From JAFEBO01 sp044221315 (GTDB taxonomy: Bacteria; Planctomycetota; Phycisphaerae; Phycisphaerales; UBA1924), in NCBI GenBank assembly GCA_044221315.1, contig JBGAPK010000003.1, positions 1 through 64,000 of the forward strand: a stretch of 64,000 bases of DNA, written 5' to 3'. Below the pieces are notes generated by a model. The model searched no databases. It was not told the origin of the DNA and worked only from the letters and a program-made list of their open reading frames with translations. A program made the translations under genes and the position numbers. Shown one piece after another: positions 9,295 through 17,461 of the stretch. The first letter of the stretch is position 1, and every line of letters starts with the position of its first letter.

Positions 9295-9624
9295 ATGCGT
9301 GAATGGATGTGTGCGTGCGCTCTGGCCGTGTTCGCCTCGGTCACTCCTGCCGGGCAGGCTGCCCAAGCGCCTCAGGCGGTGCGGATCGCGACCTTCAATA
9401 TTGAGGACTTGCGAGAGGAGGACGTCGCTCGGCGTGACAATCCGCGCCTCAAGGCCGTGGCAGAGGTCATTCAGCGCGTCGCGCCCAACATTCTCTTCCT
9501 GAACGCCTACAACGACCTGACGTGCGGCATGGTCTGCCCGGCGGATTTCAACGGCGATTCCATGGTGGATGATGCGGACTTTGTGATCTTTGCCGGGGCG
9601 TACGACGCGCTCTTGTGCACCTAG
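9295..9624 (+). pseudogene. EEP-nuclease/dockerin chimera left by an internal deletion
   Basis: The 109-residue frame joins two unrelated pieces. Residues 1-70 are a signal peptide plus the first strand and helix of an endonuclease/exonuclease/phosphatase domain, matching the start of the 12425 gene almost residue for residue (RIATFNIEDLREEDVARRDN compared with RIATFNVEDVREEDVARSDN). A run of about 43 identical bases ends at TTCCTGAACG. From residue 71 the frame continues as AYNDLTCGMVCPADFNGDS, the end of one dockerin loop and a complete second one. The EEP catalytic core is absent, so enzymatic activity is not expected. The likeliest origin is a deletion inside an EEP-dockerin gene at short similarity between ILFLN and a dockerin FxxFxNAYN segment. 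It could still be expressed as a small secreted dockerin protein. Confidence 0.7.
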
Positions 9625-9664
9625 GACGGAATGAATTGAACCGGTCAAGCGGGAACTCCAGGCG

Positions 9665-9754
9665 TCATGAAGAACATGCGACTTCTTCGGGGGCTAGTCG
9701 CCCTGGTTGTTCTCGTTGCTGCGAGCCATGCTGCGCAGAAACGAAATGTTGCTT
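9665..9754 (+). pseudogene. Orphan signal peptide, remnant of a secreted protein gene
   Basis: A 29-residue frame reads as a textbook signal peptide (MKNMRLLRGLVALVVLVAAS then HAAQ) and stops five codons later with no mature domain. It lies in the 333-base gap between the EEP chimera and the repeat protein. The rest of that gap (to 9957) shows no open frame, hairpin or repeat that I can support. It is probably the start of a decayed secreted protein gene, although a small membrane peptide is possible. Confidence 0.4.
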
Positions 9755-9957
9755 GAGAAAGAGCGAAGGGGGAAGTCGGTGAATTGCGCCCTTGGACGGT
9801 GAACCGGCGAGCGTTGTGACTCGCAATCGATACTCCACGTGTCCGCGAACTGCACCCGCGCAGAATCTCGGAACCTCTAGAGGTCACGATCGGATAGACT
9901 GACCGCGGAGGGGATTAAGTTCGGTACGAGCCGCGTGGGGACATTGCGGGGGTTGTC

Positions 9958-12345
9958 ATGTCAATTTATCGAGGTGTTTGCGCCGTGTACGCCGGGGTTA
10001 TGTTGGGACTTGTCGTGGGCGCGCCCGGCGCGGTCGGACAGTGCGGAACGCAATGGCTGCCGGGCATGGGGGTTCCCGGGATCGCAAGTGGCGAAATCGC
10101 GGGCACCCTGAACCGGCTGACGCTTTGGGACCCCGATAAAGCGGGCCCTCAGTCCGCCAAGGTTGTGGTCGCCGGTCAATTCACCGTCGCCGGTCACGCA
10201 GCGGCGAACAACATTGCCCTGTATGACCCGGTGACCGGTGACTGGTCCCCGCTAGGTACAGGAACGAACGGCACGATCTATTGCGTGACGGTGCTTTCGA
10301 ACGGGGACTTGGCGATCGGCGGTAGTTTCACGAGCGCGGGAGGTGCTCCGGCGTCCGACATCGCACGTTGGAGCATTCAAGATAGTTCCTGGCATCCTTT
10401 TGGATCCGGGCTACAGGGCACTGGTGGTGTCTACTGCATTCTGGAGCGTGCGAATGGGGATCTTTGGGCGAGTGGCCGCTGTTACCTGCAGAGCGATCCC
10501 ACAGACGCGAATCTTTACCGCTGGGACAAGTCGTCGTGGCACCCCTTTGCAATTCAGAAAGATAACCCTTCGGGCACGATGATCGAGATGGCAAACGGGG
10601 ACGTGCTGGTCAGTGGGAACTTTCCGGATATTGACGGCATCCCGATCCACGGTATCGCACGCTGGGACGGCGTTCAATGGACGGACTTCGGGGCGAATCT
10701 CTCTTCGGGCGTTGGCTTGGCGCTTCGCCCGACGGGCGAGTTAATTGCGCATGGGAACTTCACGGCGATCGGCGGAGTCGCGGCCAACAGAGTCGCATGG
10801 TTCGACGGCGTGACTTGGCACCCGTACGGAACCGGGCCAAGCGGATTTGTCGGCTCCTTGCAGTTTCTGCCCGGCGGGGACCTGCTCGTCGGCGGCCCGC
10901 TGTACGGAGCGCCCGGCGTTATCTCCAATCGGTTTTCGCGCTGGAGCGGTGCTACCGGGACGTGGACTCCATTCGGACCCGGAGTAAAGGACAGCGACGG
11001 CAACGCCTCCGGGTACGGACCCACTCTCCTTCTGCCCGACGGCGACATTCTGGCGGGCGGTCGGATTTCCACCGCCGATGGTCTTGCAGTTCGGAATGTC
11101 GTTCGATGGAATTCATCTCTTTCCGTTTGGCAGGCGCTCGATGGCGGACTCAACAGCATCATTTACTCTGCCGTGTATCTTCCAAACGGCGATCTGGTCA
11201 TCGGGGGCAAGTTCACGACCGTTGCGGGGGTGCCGGCGAACTACATCGCCCGGCGGGACCATGCGACCGGCGCGTGGTCAGCGCTCGGCTCTGGACTGAA
11301 CCAACCAGCGGTGCGCTTGGCCGTTCTTCCGAACGGAATTGTGATTGCGGAAGGGTCATTCACAATCGCGGGCGGAAAGTCTGTGCGACACATTGCCTAT
11401 TGGGACGGAAGCAGTTGGAATGCATTGGGTTCTGCCACGAGCGCGAGCCAGGGTCCGATGCTGGTGCTACCAAATGGGGACGTGCTGTTCGCGGGCACCA
11501 TTTCCGTGCCCGGAGTGGTGAGCCTTGGCAGTTTTGCGACGTGGCGCAGCAGTACGGGGGAGTGGTTTTCAGGAAATCCGGCGTCCATTCAGAATGGAGG
11601 GATTTCGTCGCTCCTGCTTTTGCCTTCCGGGGACCTCATCGCAGCGGGCACGTTTACCGCGATCAACGGCATCCCGCTGAATAATATCGCGCGCTGGGAC
11701 GGAACACAATGGCGCGCGCTTGGGTCAGGCCTCAGCGCTCGTGCCGGCCCGATGGCATTGCGGCCTAATGGAGACTTGATAGTTGGCGGGAATTTCAAAC
11801 TTGCCGGGGGAGTTCCGGCGCCAAGTGTGGCTCGCTGGGACGGACAGCAGTGGCACGCATTGGATTCGGGTATTTCGACCAGCGTGGGCCATGTCGACAC
11901 GCTGGTCACCTTGCCGAACGGCGAAGTGGCTGTGGGCGGAACCTTCAGCCATGCAGGAGCGGTCAAGGCAAACCAAGTGGCAAAGTGGAATGGGCTCGGA
12001 TGGGCGGCGCTAGGGGATGGGCTCAATGGTGAAGTCAATTGTCTTGCGGTTTCACCCCAGGGTGTGCTGACCGCCGGGGGTGCATTTACCGTGGCACCGA
12101 GTGGAGCTTCCGCATTTCTCGCCGAATGCTTCGTTGGCTCCGTTTGCTGCGCCGAAGATCTGAACACCGATTCGCTCATCGACGATTCCGACTTCGCGAT
12201 CTTCGCCGGTTTCTACAACATTGTCCTTTGTGACGACCCAGAGATGCCGATCGGCTGCCCCGCGGACTTCAACCGAGACGGCCTCGTGGATGACGTGGAT
12301 TTTCAGGTATTTCTTGCCGGGTATAACCGCCTGGAGTGCCCGTAG
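9958..12345 (+). CDS. Secreted 14-repeat protein with C-terminal dockerin
   Basis: The 795-residue protein has a signal peptide (about residues 1-27), then about fourteen tandem repeats of 46-52 residues with consensus PNGDLxxGGxFTxAGGVxAxxIARWDGxxWxxLGSGL. The GG-FT-AGG and ARWDG-W segments suggest beta-strands, so the array probably forms one or more beta-propellers, as in the widespread delta-60/Kelch-like families. Two dockerin loops close the protein (AEDLNTDSLIDDSDF and CPADFNRDGLVDDVDF), the second with V for A. Repeats have diverged (for example the third and tenth), so the array is old. Its function is unknown; a binding or structural role outside the cell is plausible. The start at 9958 follows a G-rich stretch. 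Confidence 0.85.
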   Translation: MSIYRGVCAVYAGVMLGLVVGAPGAVGQCGTQWLPGMGVPGIASGEIAGTLNRLTLWDPDKAGPQSAKVVVAGQFTVAGHAAANNIALYDPVTGDWSPLGTGTNGTIYCVTVLSNGDLAIGGSFTSAGGAPASDIARWSIQDSSWHPFGSGLQGTGGVYCILERANGDLWASGRCYLQSDPTDANLYRWDKSSWHPFAIQKDNPSGTMIEMANGDVLVSGNFPDIDGIPIHGIARWDGVQWTDFGANLSSGVGLALRPTGELIAHGNFTAIGGVAANRVAWFDGVTWHPYGTGPSGFVGSLQFLPGGDLLVGGPLYGAPGVISNRFSRWSGATGTWTPFGPGVKDSDGNASGYGPTLLLPDGDILAGGRISTADGLAVRNVVRWNSSLSVWQALDGGLNSIIYSAVYLPNGDLVIGGKFTTVAGVPANYIARRDHATGAWSALGSGLNQPAVRLAVLPNGIVIAEGSFTIAGGKSVRHIAYWDGSSWNALGSATSASQGPMLVLPNGDVLFAGTISVPGVVSLGSFATWRSSTGEWFSGNPASIQNGGISSLLLLPSGDLIAAGTFTAINGIPLNNIARWDGTQWRALGSGLSARAGPMALRPNGDLIVGGNFKLAGGVPAPSVARWDGQQWHALDSGISTSVGHVDTLVTLPNGEVAVGGTFSHAGAVKANQVAKWNGLGWAALGDGLNGEVNCLAVSPQGVLTAGGAFTVAPSGASAFLAECFVGSVCCAEDLNTDSLIDDSDFAIFAGFYNIVLCDDPEMPIGCPADFNRDGLVDDVDFQVFLAGYNRLECP

Positions 12346-12413
12346 CGAGGTCGGCTTACCTATCGCGGAGAATCGCACGAGCGGACGATGTTCGGCGTGA
12401 ACCGGACCGGTTC

Positions 12414-12419
12414 TATATT
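12414..12419 (+). promoter_or_regulatory. Candidate -10 element (TATATT) for leaderless transcription
   Basis: TTCTATATT precedes ATG 12425 with the same 5-base gap as the element upstream of 9295. A possible weak -35, TTCGGC, lies at 12391-12396, 17 bases upstream. No Shine-Dalgarno is visible between the box and the start codon. Confidence 0.45.
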
Positions 12420-12424
12420 GGCCC

Positions 12425-13636
12425 ATGAAAAGGGTTGCCTTGCTCGGCGCGTGGACGGCTTTGTGCAGCGTAACCTGGGCGGCGCCAACGGCGCAGGCGC
12501 TGCGGATCGCCACGTTCAACGTCGAGGATGTGCGAGAGGAAGATGTTGCGCGGAGCGACAATCCGAGGTTGAAGGCGTTGGCGGAGGTCATTCAGCGCGT
12601 CGCGCCCAACATTCTCTTCCTGAACGAGATCGCGTACGACATGCCGGGGGCGCCGGGGTTCAAGGACGGTGACGCCCCGGGTCAGAATGCGGCACGGTTT
12701 GTCGCGAACTACTTGAACGAGGCGCAGGCACCCGGAGTGACGCCGATCAGGTACAAGGCGTTTATGGCGCCGGTGAATACCGGGGTCTTCAGCGGATTTG
12801 ATCTCGACAACGACGGCAAGGTGACGGATACCTACCCGGCGCCGCCGGGGACAAAGCCCGACGGCTCGCCCGGCGAGCAGACCGCGGGCGGGCGGGCGTA
12901 CGGAAATGACTGCTGGGGCTTCGGAACGTTTCCGGGGCAGTATGCGATGGCCCTGCTCGTTGACGAGCGACTGACGATCGACGAAAAAAACGTGCGGACG
13001 TTTCAGCGACTTCCCTGGGACTACATGACGGGAAACTGCATGCCGAGCAAGGCGGACGGGACGCCGTGGTATTCCGATGAGGAAAAGCCGACGATGCGGC
13101 TGAGCAGCAAGAGCCACTGGGATGTGCCGGTGAAGTTACCCAACGGGGCGGTGGTGCATGTCTTGTGCAGCCATCCGACGCCGCCGGTGTTCGACGGGCC
13201 GGAGGACCGCAACGGAAGGAGGAACCACGACGAAATCCGGTTTTGGATGGACTACCTCTCGAACGAGCCTTACATCGTGGACGACAACTCTGTGTACGGA
13301 GGGCTCGGGTGGCAGGAGTCGTTCGTGATCGTGGGCGACCTGAATTCCGATCCGACGAAAGGGGAGAGCTACAAGAACCCGATCCGGACGCTCATGGCGA
13401 ACCGGCGGGTGTCCCGAGAGTTCACGCCGAAGGCGGATATCGAGGTGCAGGGGCTGGAGCCGACGGATACGGCCATGTTCAAGTTGAGGGCGGACTACGT
13501 GATTCCATCGAAGGACATGAAGGTCAGTCAGGGCGGAGTCTGGCGGGCGGTTCCCGCATCGGGCGTGGCGGGAAAGTTCCCGAGCGACCATTTTCCGGTG
13601 TGGGCTGACGTTGTGGTGCCCGGGCCGAAGCCGTGA
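12425..13636 (+). CDS. Secreted endonuclease/exonuclease/phosphatase family protein
   Basis: The 403-residue protein has a signal peptide (about 1-25) and the EEP (DNase I-like) fold motifs. These are RIATFNVEDV at the first strand, metal-binding E68 in FLNEIAYD, the VGDLNSDP motif (D305, N307), and the terminal SDHFPVWADV with catalytic H389. The family hydrolyses phosphodiester or phosphomonoester bonds; with export this could be an extracellular nuclease or phosphatase that scavenges phosphate. A loop around FSGFDLDNDGKVTDTYPAPPG looks like an EF-hand-type calcium site inserted in the domain. Unlike its truncated relative at 9295 it has no dockerin. It stands alone, 80 bases after the repeat protein. 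Confidence 0.85.
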   Translation: MKRVALLGAWTALCSVTWAAPTAQALRIATFNVEDVREEDVARSDNPRLKALAEVIQRVAPNILFLNEIAYDMPGAPGFKDGDAPGQNAARFVANYLNEAQAPGVTPIRYKAFMAPVNTGVFSGFDLDNDGKVTDTYPAPPGTKPDGSPGEQTAGGRAYGNDCWGFGTFPGQYAMALLVDERLTIDEKNVRTFQRLPWDYMTGNCMPSKADGTPWYSDEEKPTMRLSSKSHWDVPVKLPNGAVVHVLCSHPTPPVFDGPEDRNGRRNHDEIRFWMDYLSNEPYIVDDNSVYGGLGWQESFVIVGDLNSDPTKGESYKNPIRTLMANRRVSREFTPKADIEVQGLEPTDTAMFKLRADYVIPSKDMKVSQGGVWRAVPASGVAGKFPSDHFPVWADVVVPGPKP

Positions 13637-13743
13637 GAATGGACGAGCAAAGAGTTCGGCAGAGACGCCGCCCGGAAGGGCGGTGCCACGACGGCGCGCT
13701 TATGCTTGGGTTGCCGCAAGCACCATAGGAAGAGACGAGCTTT

Positions 13744-14706
13744 TTGAGCCGCGCCGCCACAACGACGAACGTACTCGGACCAGCCTTATCAAGGTCGGCG
13801 CTCGTCATGAGCGTGATCGAGGCGGGCAAGCCGGGCATCACGCGGATGGTGACGATTACGGCCCTGGTGGGCTTCGTGCTGTCGGCGCTGTCGTACCCGA
13901 CGGGATGGGGAGAACTGGCCCTGCTGGCGGGAGGGTGTGCGCTGGGCACGGCGTTGTCGTCGCTCGGGGCGAACACGCTGAATGAGTGGCTGGAGCGGGA
14001 TCGGGATGCATTGATGCCACGCACGGCCCACCGGCCGCTGCCGGAGCGGCGAATTTCGGTTCGGTTGGCTCTCGTGGCCGGGCTGATTGAGTGCGTGCTG
14101 GGTCTGACGGTGCTGGCGGCAACGACCAACGTGTGGGCCGCGGCGGTGTCGTTGACGTGCATGGTGACGTACGTCGCGATCTATACGCCCATGAAACTGC
14201 GGTCGCCGGTCTCGGTGCTCTTTGGAGCAATCCCCGGAGCGTTGCCGCCGTTGATCGGGTGGGTTGCCGCGGCGGGCCGAGGGGCGCCGGCCGAGGTGCT
14301 CGGGCAATGGGGCGGGTGGTCGCTTTTCGTGCTGATGTTCGTTTGGCAGATCCCCCACTTCCTGGCGATCGCGTGGATGTACCGGGCGGATTACTCGCTT
14401 GGGGGATTCCGGGTGCTGGCCGCAGAGGACCCGACGGGGTTCCGGACGGCGCGGAGCATGATCGCGTGGGCCGTCCTTCTCATTCCGGCGACGATGCTGC
14501 CGGTCTGGGCGATGGGCGGTCGGGTCGGGGTTTATTACGGCGGGTTTGCGCTGGTCACTGGGCTCGCGTTCTGCTGGCTGACGATTCTGTACGGAAAGAG
14601 CCGGACACGCGACGCGGCGCGGCGGGTGTTCTTCGCCTCGATCGCGCATTTACCGCTGCTGCTGATGGTTCTGGTGGGCGAGGCAATGCTGCGACGGGTC
14701 ATGTGA
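13744..14706 (+). CDS. UbiA-family prenyltransferase, probable protoheme IX farnesyltransferase
   Basis: The 320-residue polytopic membrane protein has about eight hydrophobic segments. The first prenyl-diphosphate/Mg motif reads NEWLERDRDALMPRTAHRPL (NxxxDxxxD with the MxRTxxRPLP extension), and a second acidic loop reads YRADYSLGGFRVLAAED. The MxRTxxRP motif and IPHFLAIAWMYRADY match CtaB/CyoE, which farnesylates heme b to heme o for terminal oxidases. No cytochrome oxidase genes flank it, so the substrate is inferred from the family. A TTG start at 13744 is used because GGAAGAG lies about 9 bases upstream; ATG 13807 is an alternative that would still keep the first helix. Confidence 0.85.
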   Translation: MSRAATTTNVLGPALSRSALVMSVIEAGKPGITRMVTITALVGFVLSALSYPTGWGELALLAGGCALGTALSSLGANTLNEWLERDRDALMPRTAHRPLPERRISVRLALVAGLIECVLGLTVLAATTNVWAAAVSLTCMVTYVAIYTPMKLRSPVSVLFGAIPGALPPLIGWVAAAGRGAPAEVLGQWGGWSLFVLMFVWQIPHFLAIAWMYRADYSLGGFRVLAAEDPTGFRTARSMIAWAVLLIPATMLPVWAMGGRVGVYYGGFALVTGLAFCWLTILYGKSRTRDAARRVFFASIAHLPLLLMVLVGEAMLRRVM

Positions 14707-14726
14707 GTCGGGCCCGCAATCGCGAC

Positions 14727-15686
14727 TCAGACAATGCGGGCGCCGACACGCACTCGATCCCCAGAGATGTGGATTTCCACAGCGCCGAGAAGACACGCCT
14801 TGGCGTTGCCGGTCTTCGATCGGATGGCTCCGGCCGCTGCTCGGAGGGCCCGCTGAGGTACGGCGTCGGAGCTCGATCGGGACATGGCCCGGAGCCAGGA
14901 GAGAAGGACGATTTCGTCCGCCGCGCGCAGCGTGGCACGATCAAACTCACCGGCTGAACCGGGAATTCCGGCGGTCACGTGAAGCTGGCGCTGCTGAGAC
15001 TCAAGATGGGTCGCCGTCAATGCCGCCAGCTCCGCGGCTTCGATGGCCTTGGCGGGAGCGTTTGGCTCGATCTTGAGCAGTGCCGGAAGAACTCCTGACC
15101 GCAAGGCGGCCCGCAGACGGGATATATCGCGATTGGTCGCATCCTCGCGCCACGACCAGCCGCAGTCGTTGCAGAGGGCTTGGGCTTGGCTATGGGTCAC
15201 CCCGAGCATGGGCCGGATGAGTTGAATTCCGCCGCCCATGGCCCGGCGCGGTCGAATTCCGGCGAAACCCTGCGGGCCGCTGCCCCGCAGGAGACGCATC
15301 AGGACCGTCTCCAGTTGATCGTCGGCGTGGTGGGCTGTGGCGACGTATCGGCAGCCAGCCTCGGCGGCGAGGTCTGCCAGGGCCTTGTAGCGAAGGCGAC
15401 GGGCCGAGGCTTCGTAGTTGCCGCCGGAGGCCTTTGGGGTGATCGACACGGAGACGAAGGGGATGCCAAGGGACGCTGCCAGCGATTGGCAGGCGTCGCG
15501 GTCGGCATGGCTTTCAGCAATCGGGCGCATGTCGTGGACGACGTGCCCGACGGCCAGGCTTCCGGGGTGATTCGAAAGGGCGAGGACCAATGCCGAGGAA
15601 TCGGCACCCGCCGAGCAGGCAATCAGGGACCGGCGGTCGGCGTCCGTAGTCACGCGCCCGCCGGAGAGGCGGCGCCAGGTCTCCAT
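14727..15686 (-). CDS. tilS: tRNA(Ile)-lysidine synthetase
   Basis: The 319-residue product has the N-type ATP pyrophosphatase P-loop SAGADSSAL near its N-terminus, followed by HVVHDMRP, YKALADLAAEAG and the TAHHADDQLETVLMRLLRGSG motif diagnostic of TilS. The enzyme converts C34 of the AUA-reading isoleucine tRNA to lysidine using lysine and ATP. The C-terminal half is short, so this is a compact form without a long C-terminal domain. A longer open frame to 16178 exists but overlaps the divergent gene at 15829 and carries no family sequence; ATG 15686 is chosen. The stop lies 20 bases from the end of the convergent prenyltransferase gene. Confidence 0.88.
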   Translation of the reverse strand: METWRRLSGGRVTTDADRRSLIACSAGADSSALVLALSNHPGSLAVGHVVHDMRPIAESHADRDACQSLAASLGIPFVSVSITPKASGGNYEASARRLRYKALADLAAEAGCRYVATAHHADDQLETVLMRLLRGSGPQGFAGIRPRRAMGGGIQLIRPMLGVTHSQAQALCNDCGWSWREDATNRDISRLRAALRSGVLPALLKIEPNAPAKAIEAAELAALTATHLESQQRQLHVTAGIPGSAGEFDRATLRAADEIVLLSWLRAMSRSSSDAVPQRALRAAAGAIRSKTGNAKACLLGAVEIHISGDRVRVGARIV

Positions 15687-15828
15687 GATTGCGTGAGCGA
15701 CCGGATGGGACTTGGGGGGCGGGGATGGCGTGGTCGCGTGCGGCAAGGAAAGATGGTACTTTGGGCAAAGTGCCGAAGAATGGAGTGTCGCCCGGAGGGC
15801 GGCGGGGCACGAGACACGGAGGTCGAAC

Positions 15829-16320
15829 ATGCCGGGCACGATCATCGCGACGCTGGCGGAAGGCGAATTTGGAGTGCGGGAACTGCTGCTCGCGGGCGGG
15901 GCGATCGGTATTGGCGTGCTCCTGGTGGCGTGGGGGATCTTTTCACGCAAGCGCGAGGTGCCGGGGCATGCCCGGGACGGGGCGGAAAATTTGACCCGGG
16001 AACTGATCGACGAACTTGAAGCTCGTGCGGAGCGCCTGGAGCGGCTGATCGAGCGGGCGGAGGCGATGATCGGCGAGTACCGCGAGTTGGAACAGCGACC
16101 AGCGGCGAAGACCTTGATCCTGCCCGAGCCCAAGCCGGGCTTCGGGGCGACGGCGCGGGGAGAGGCCTCGATCTTCACGGACCCGATGCACCGCGAGGTG
16201 TGCGGGATGGCGGATGATGGGATGAGCCCGGTGGAGATCGCGCGGCGGCTGCAGATGCCGACGGGGCAGGTGGAGCTGATTTTGAATTTGCGGGGGCGAA
16301 GGGCGACGGCTAGCGCTTAG
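15829..16320 (+). CDS. Small membrane-anchored coiled-coil protein, DUF6115-like C-terminus
   Basis: The 163-residue product has one N-terminal membrane segment (about residues 18-37, VRELLLAGGAIGIGVLLVAW). A charged coiled coil follows (LTRELIDELEARAERLERLIERAEAMIGEY). The C-terminal helix-turn-helix-like stretch reads DDGMSPVEIARRLQMPTGQVELILNLRG. That last motif resembles short proteins annotated DUF6115 that often sit near flagellar genes in other bacteria; no flagellar gene is seen here. GGAGG at 15818-15822 gives a well-placed ribosome site for ATG 15829. The gene is divergent from tilS and followed at once by the tandem repeat. Function unknown. Confidence 0.75.
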   Translation: MPGTIIATLAEGEFGVRELLLAGGAIGIGVLLVAWGIFSRKREVPGHARDGAENLTRELIDELEARAERLERLIERAEAMIGEYRELEQRPAAKTLILPEPKPGFGATARGEASIFTDPMHREVCGMADDGMSPVEIARRLQMPTGQVELILNLRGRRATASA

Positions 16321-16392
16321 AGCAGCAGAGCAGCAGAGCAGCAGAGCAGCAGAGCAGCAGAGCAGCAGAGCAGCAGAGCAGCAGAGCAGCAG
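16321..16392. repeat. Perfect 9 x 8-bp tandem repeat (AGCAGCAG)
   Basis: Nine uninterrupted, identical copies of AGCAGCAG begin one base after the TAG stop of the coiled-coil gene and end 21 bases before the stop of the convergent agmatinase-family gene. The unit is not a multiple of three and no spacers occur, so it is neither coding nor a CRISPR. Copies this perfect suggest recent slippage expansion and probable copy-number variation. Confidence 0.95.
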
Positions 16393-16413
16393 ACAAATGC
16401 TATTTGCGGTTTG

Positions 16414-17376
16414 TCAATACGCGCTTAGGCCGATGATTTCGGCGAGCAGTTGCGATGCGAAAGTTGCCGTGATTCCTGAAACATCGCAATCGGGGAGGAC
16501 TTCGACGATGTCGGCACCGACGAGGTTGATGCCTCGCAGCGAACGAACTGCCGAGAGGGCTTGGGCGCTCGTGAAGCCGCCGGAGACTGGCGTTCCGGTG
16601 CCGGGGCAGAAGGCGGGGTCGACGACGTCGACATCGAACGTGAGATAGGTTTCGCGCGTGCCGATCTTCGAGAGGAACGAGGTGAGCGTCTGCGGGCCGT
16701 TCTTCTGCCACTGGTCGAAGGTGATGAGGGTGACGCCGAGGTTTTTGGTGTAGTCGAGATCGGCCGGCTCGTTCAGTGTGCCGCGAATGCCGATTGAGAT
16801 CATGGCCTTGGGGTCGATGAATCCGGCCTCGACGGCGCGGCGGAAGGGCGAGGCGTGGCCCCACTTCTCATCCCAGACCTGATCGACGGTGTCCATGTGG
16901 GCGTCGAAGTGGATGAGAGCGAGGCCTGATTTCGGCTTGCCCCGGCGTTCCCAAGTGGCCTTGAGGTTGGCGTAGGCGATGGAGTGGTCTCCCCCCACTG
17001 CCATGAGTTTCGTGCGCGCGGGGTCGCCAAGTTTGGAGGCAAACGTTGCTGCGCCTTCTAGCGTCTCTTTGCAGGAATACGGACAGACGGGTGAGTCGCC
17101 GGCGTCGGCGATGCTCAGCTTCTCCGCGATGTGGACGCCCTGCTCGATCAAGAATGGCTTGATGTACTGAGAGGCATCGCGAATCGCCCGCGGACCGAAG
17201 CGGGCGCCGGGGCGGAAGGTGACGCCGGCATCGGAGGGCACGCCATAAATGGCCCAGTCGATCGGCTTGTTCGCCGAGTCGATCAGGGGCGCACGCAGGA
17301 AGGTGCAGATTCCCGCGAAACGGGGCTGGGTGCGGCCGGAAGGGAGCGGGGTTTTGTGTAAGTTTGGCGGAGTCAT
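16414..17376 (-). CDS. Arginase/agmatinase (ureohydrolase) family enzyme
   Basis: The 320-residue protein shows the binuclear manganese motifs of ureohydrolases: GGDHSIAYANL, HFDAHMDTVD, and FDVDVVDPAFCPGTGTPVSGG. These enzymes release urea from a guanidino group; the PGTGTPVSGG form and overall length fit agmatinase or a guanidino-acid hydrolase better than arginase. The ATG at 17376 opens the conserved part; an upstream in-frame extension to 17646 overlaps the AstD gene and is rejected. It lies just downstream of the AstD-AstA genes on the same strand, 85 bases away, which fits a role in arginine-derived compound breakdown. Confidence 0.88.
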   Translation of the reverse strand: MTPPNLHKTPLPSGRTQPRFAGICTFLRAPLIDSANKPIDWAIYGVPSDAGVTFRPGARFGPRAIRDASQYIKPFLIEQGVHIAEKLSIADAGDSPVCPYSCKETLEGAATFASKLGDPARTKLMAVGGDHSIAYANLKATWERRGKPKSGLALIHFDAHMDTVDQVWDEKWGHASPFRRAVEAGFIDPKAMISIGIRGTLNEPADLDYTKNLGVTLITFDQWQKNGPQTLTSFLSKIGTRETYLTFDVDVVDPAFCPGTGTPVSGGFTSAQALSAVRSLRGINLVGADIVEVLPDCDVSGITATFASQLLAEIIGLSAY

Positions 17377-17461
17377 GGAGGGGGAAGAGGTGAGCAGGTG
17401 CGAAGGTGAGCAGGTGAAGCAATTCCCGCCCACCAGCCAACCCCCCCTCGGGGAGTGGGCT

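Noticed and set aside
9645..9887. 80-residue minus-strand frame in the gap before the repeat protein
   Set aside because: No ribosome site, no motif, Ser/Arg-rich composition typical of chance frames.
16321..16392. CRISPR array
   Set aside because: The repeat unit is 8 bases with no spacers and no cas genes nearby; it is a simple tandem repeat.
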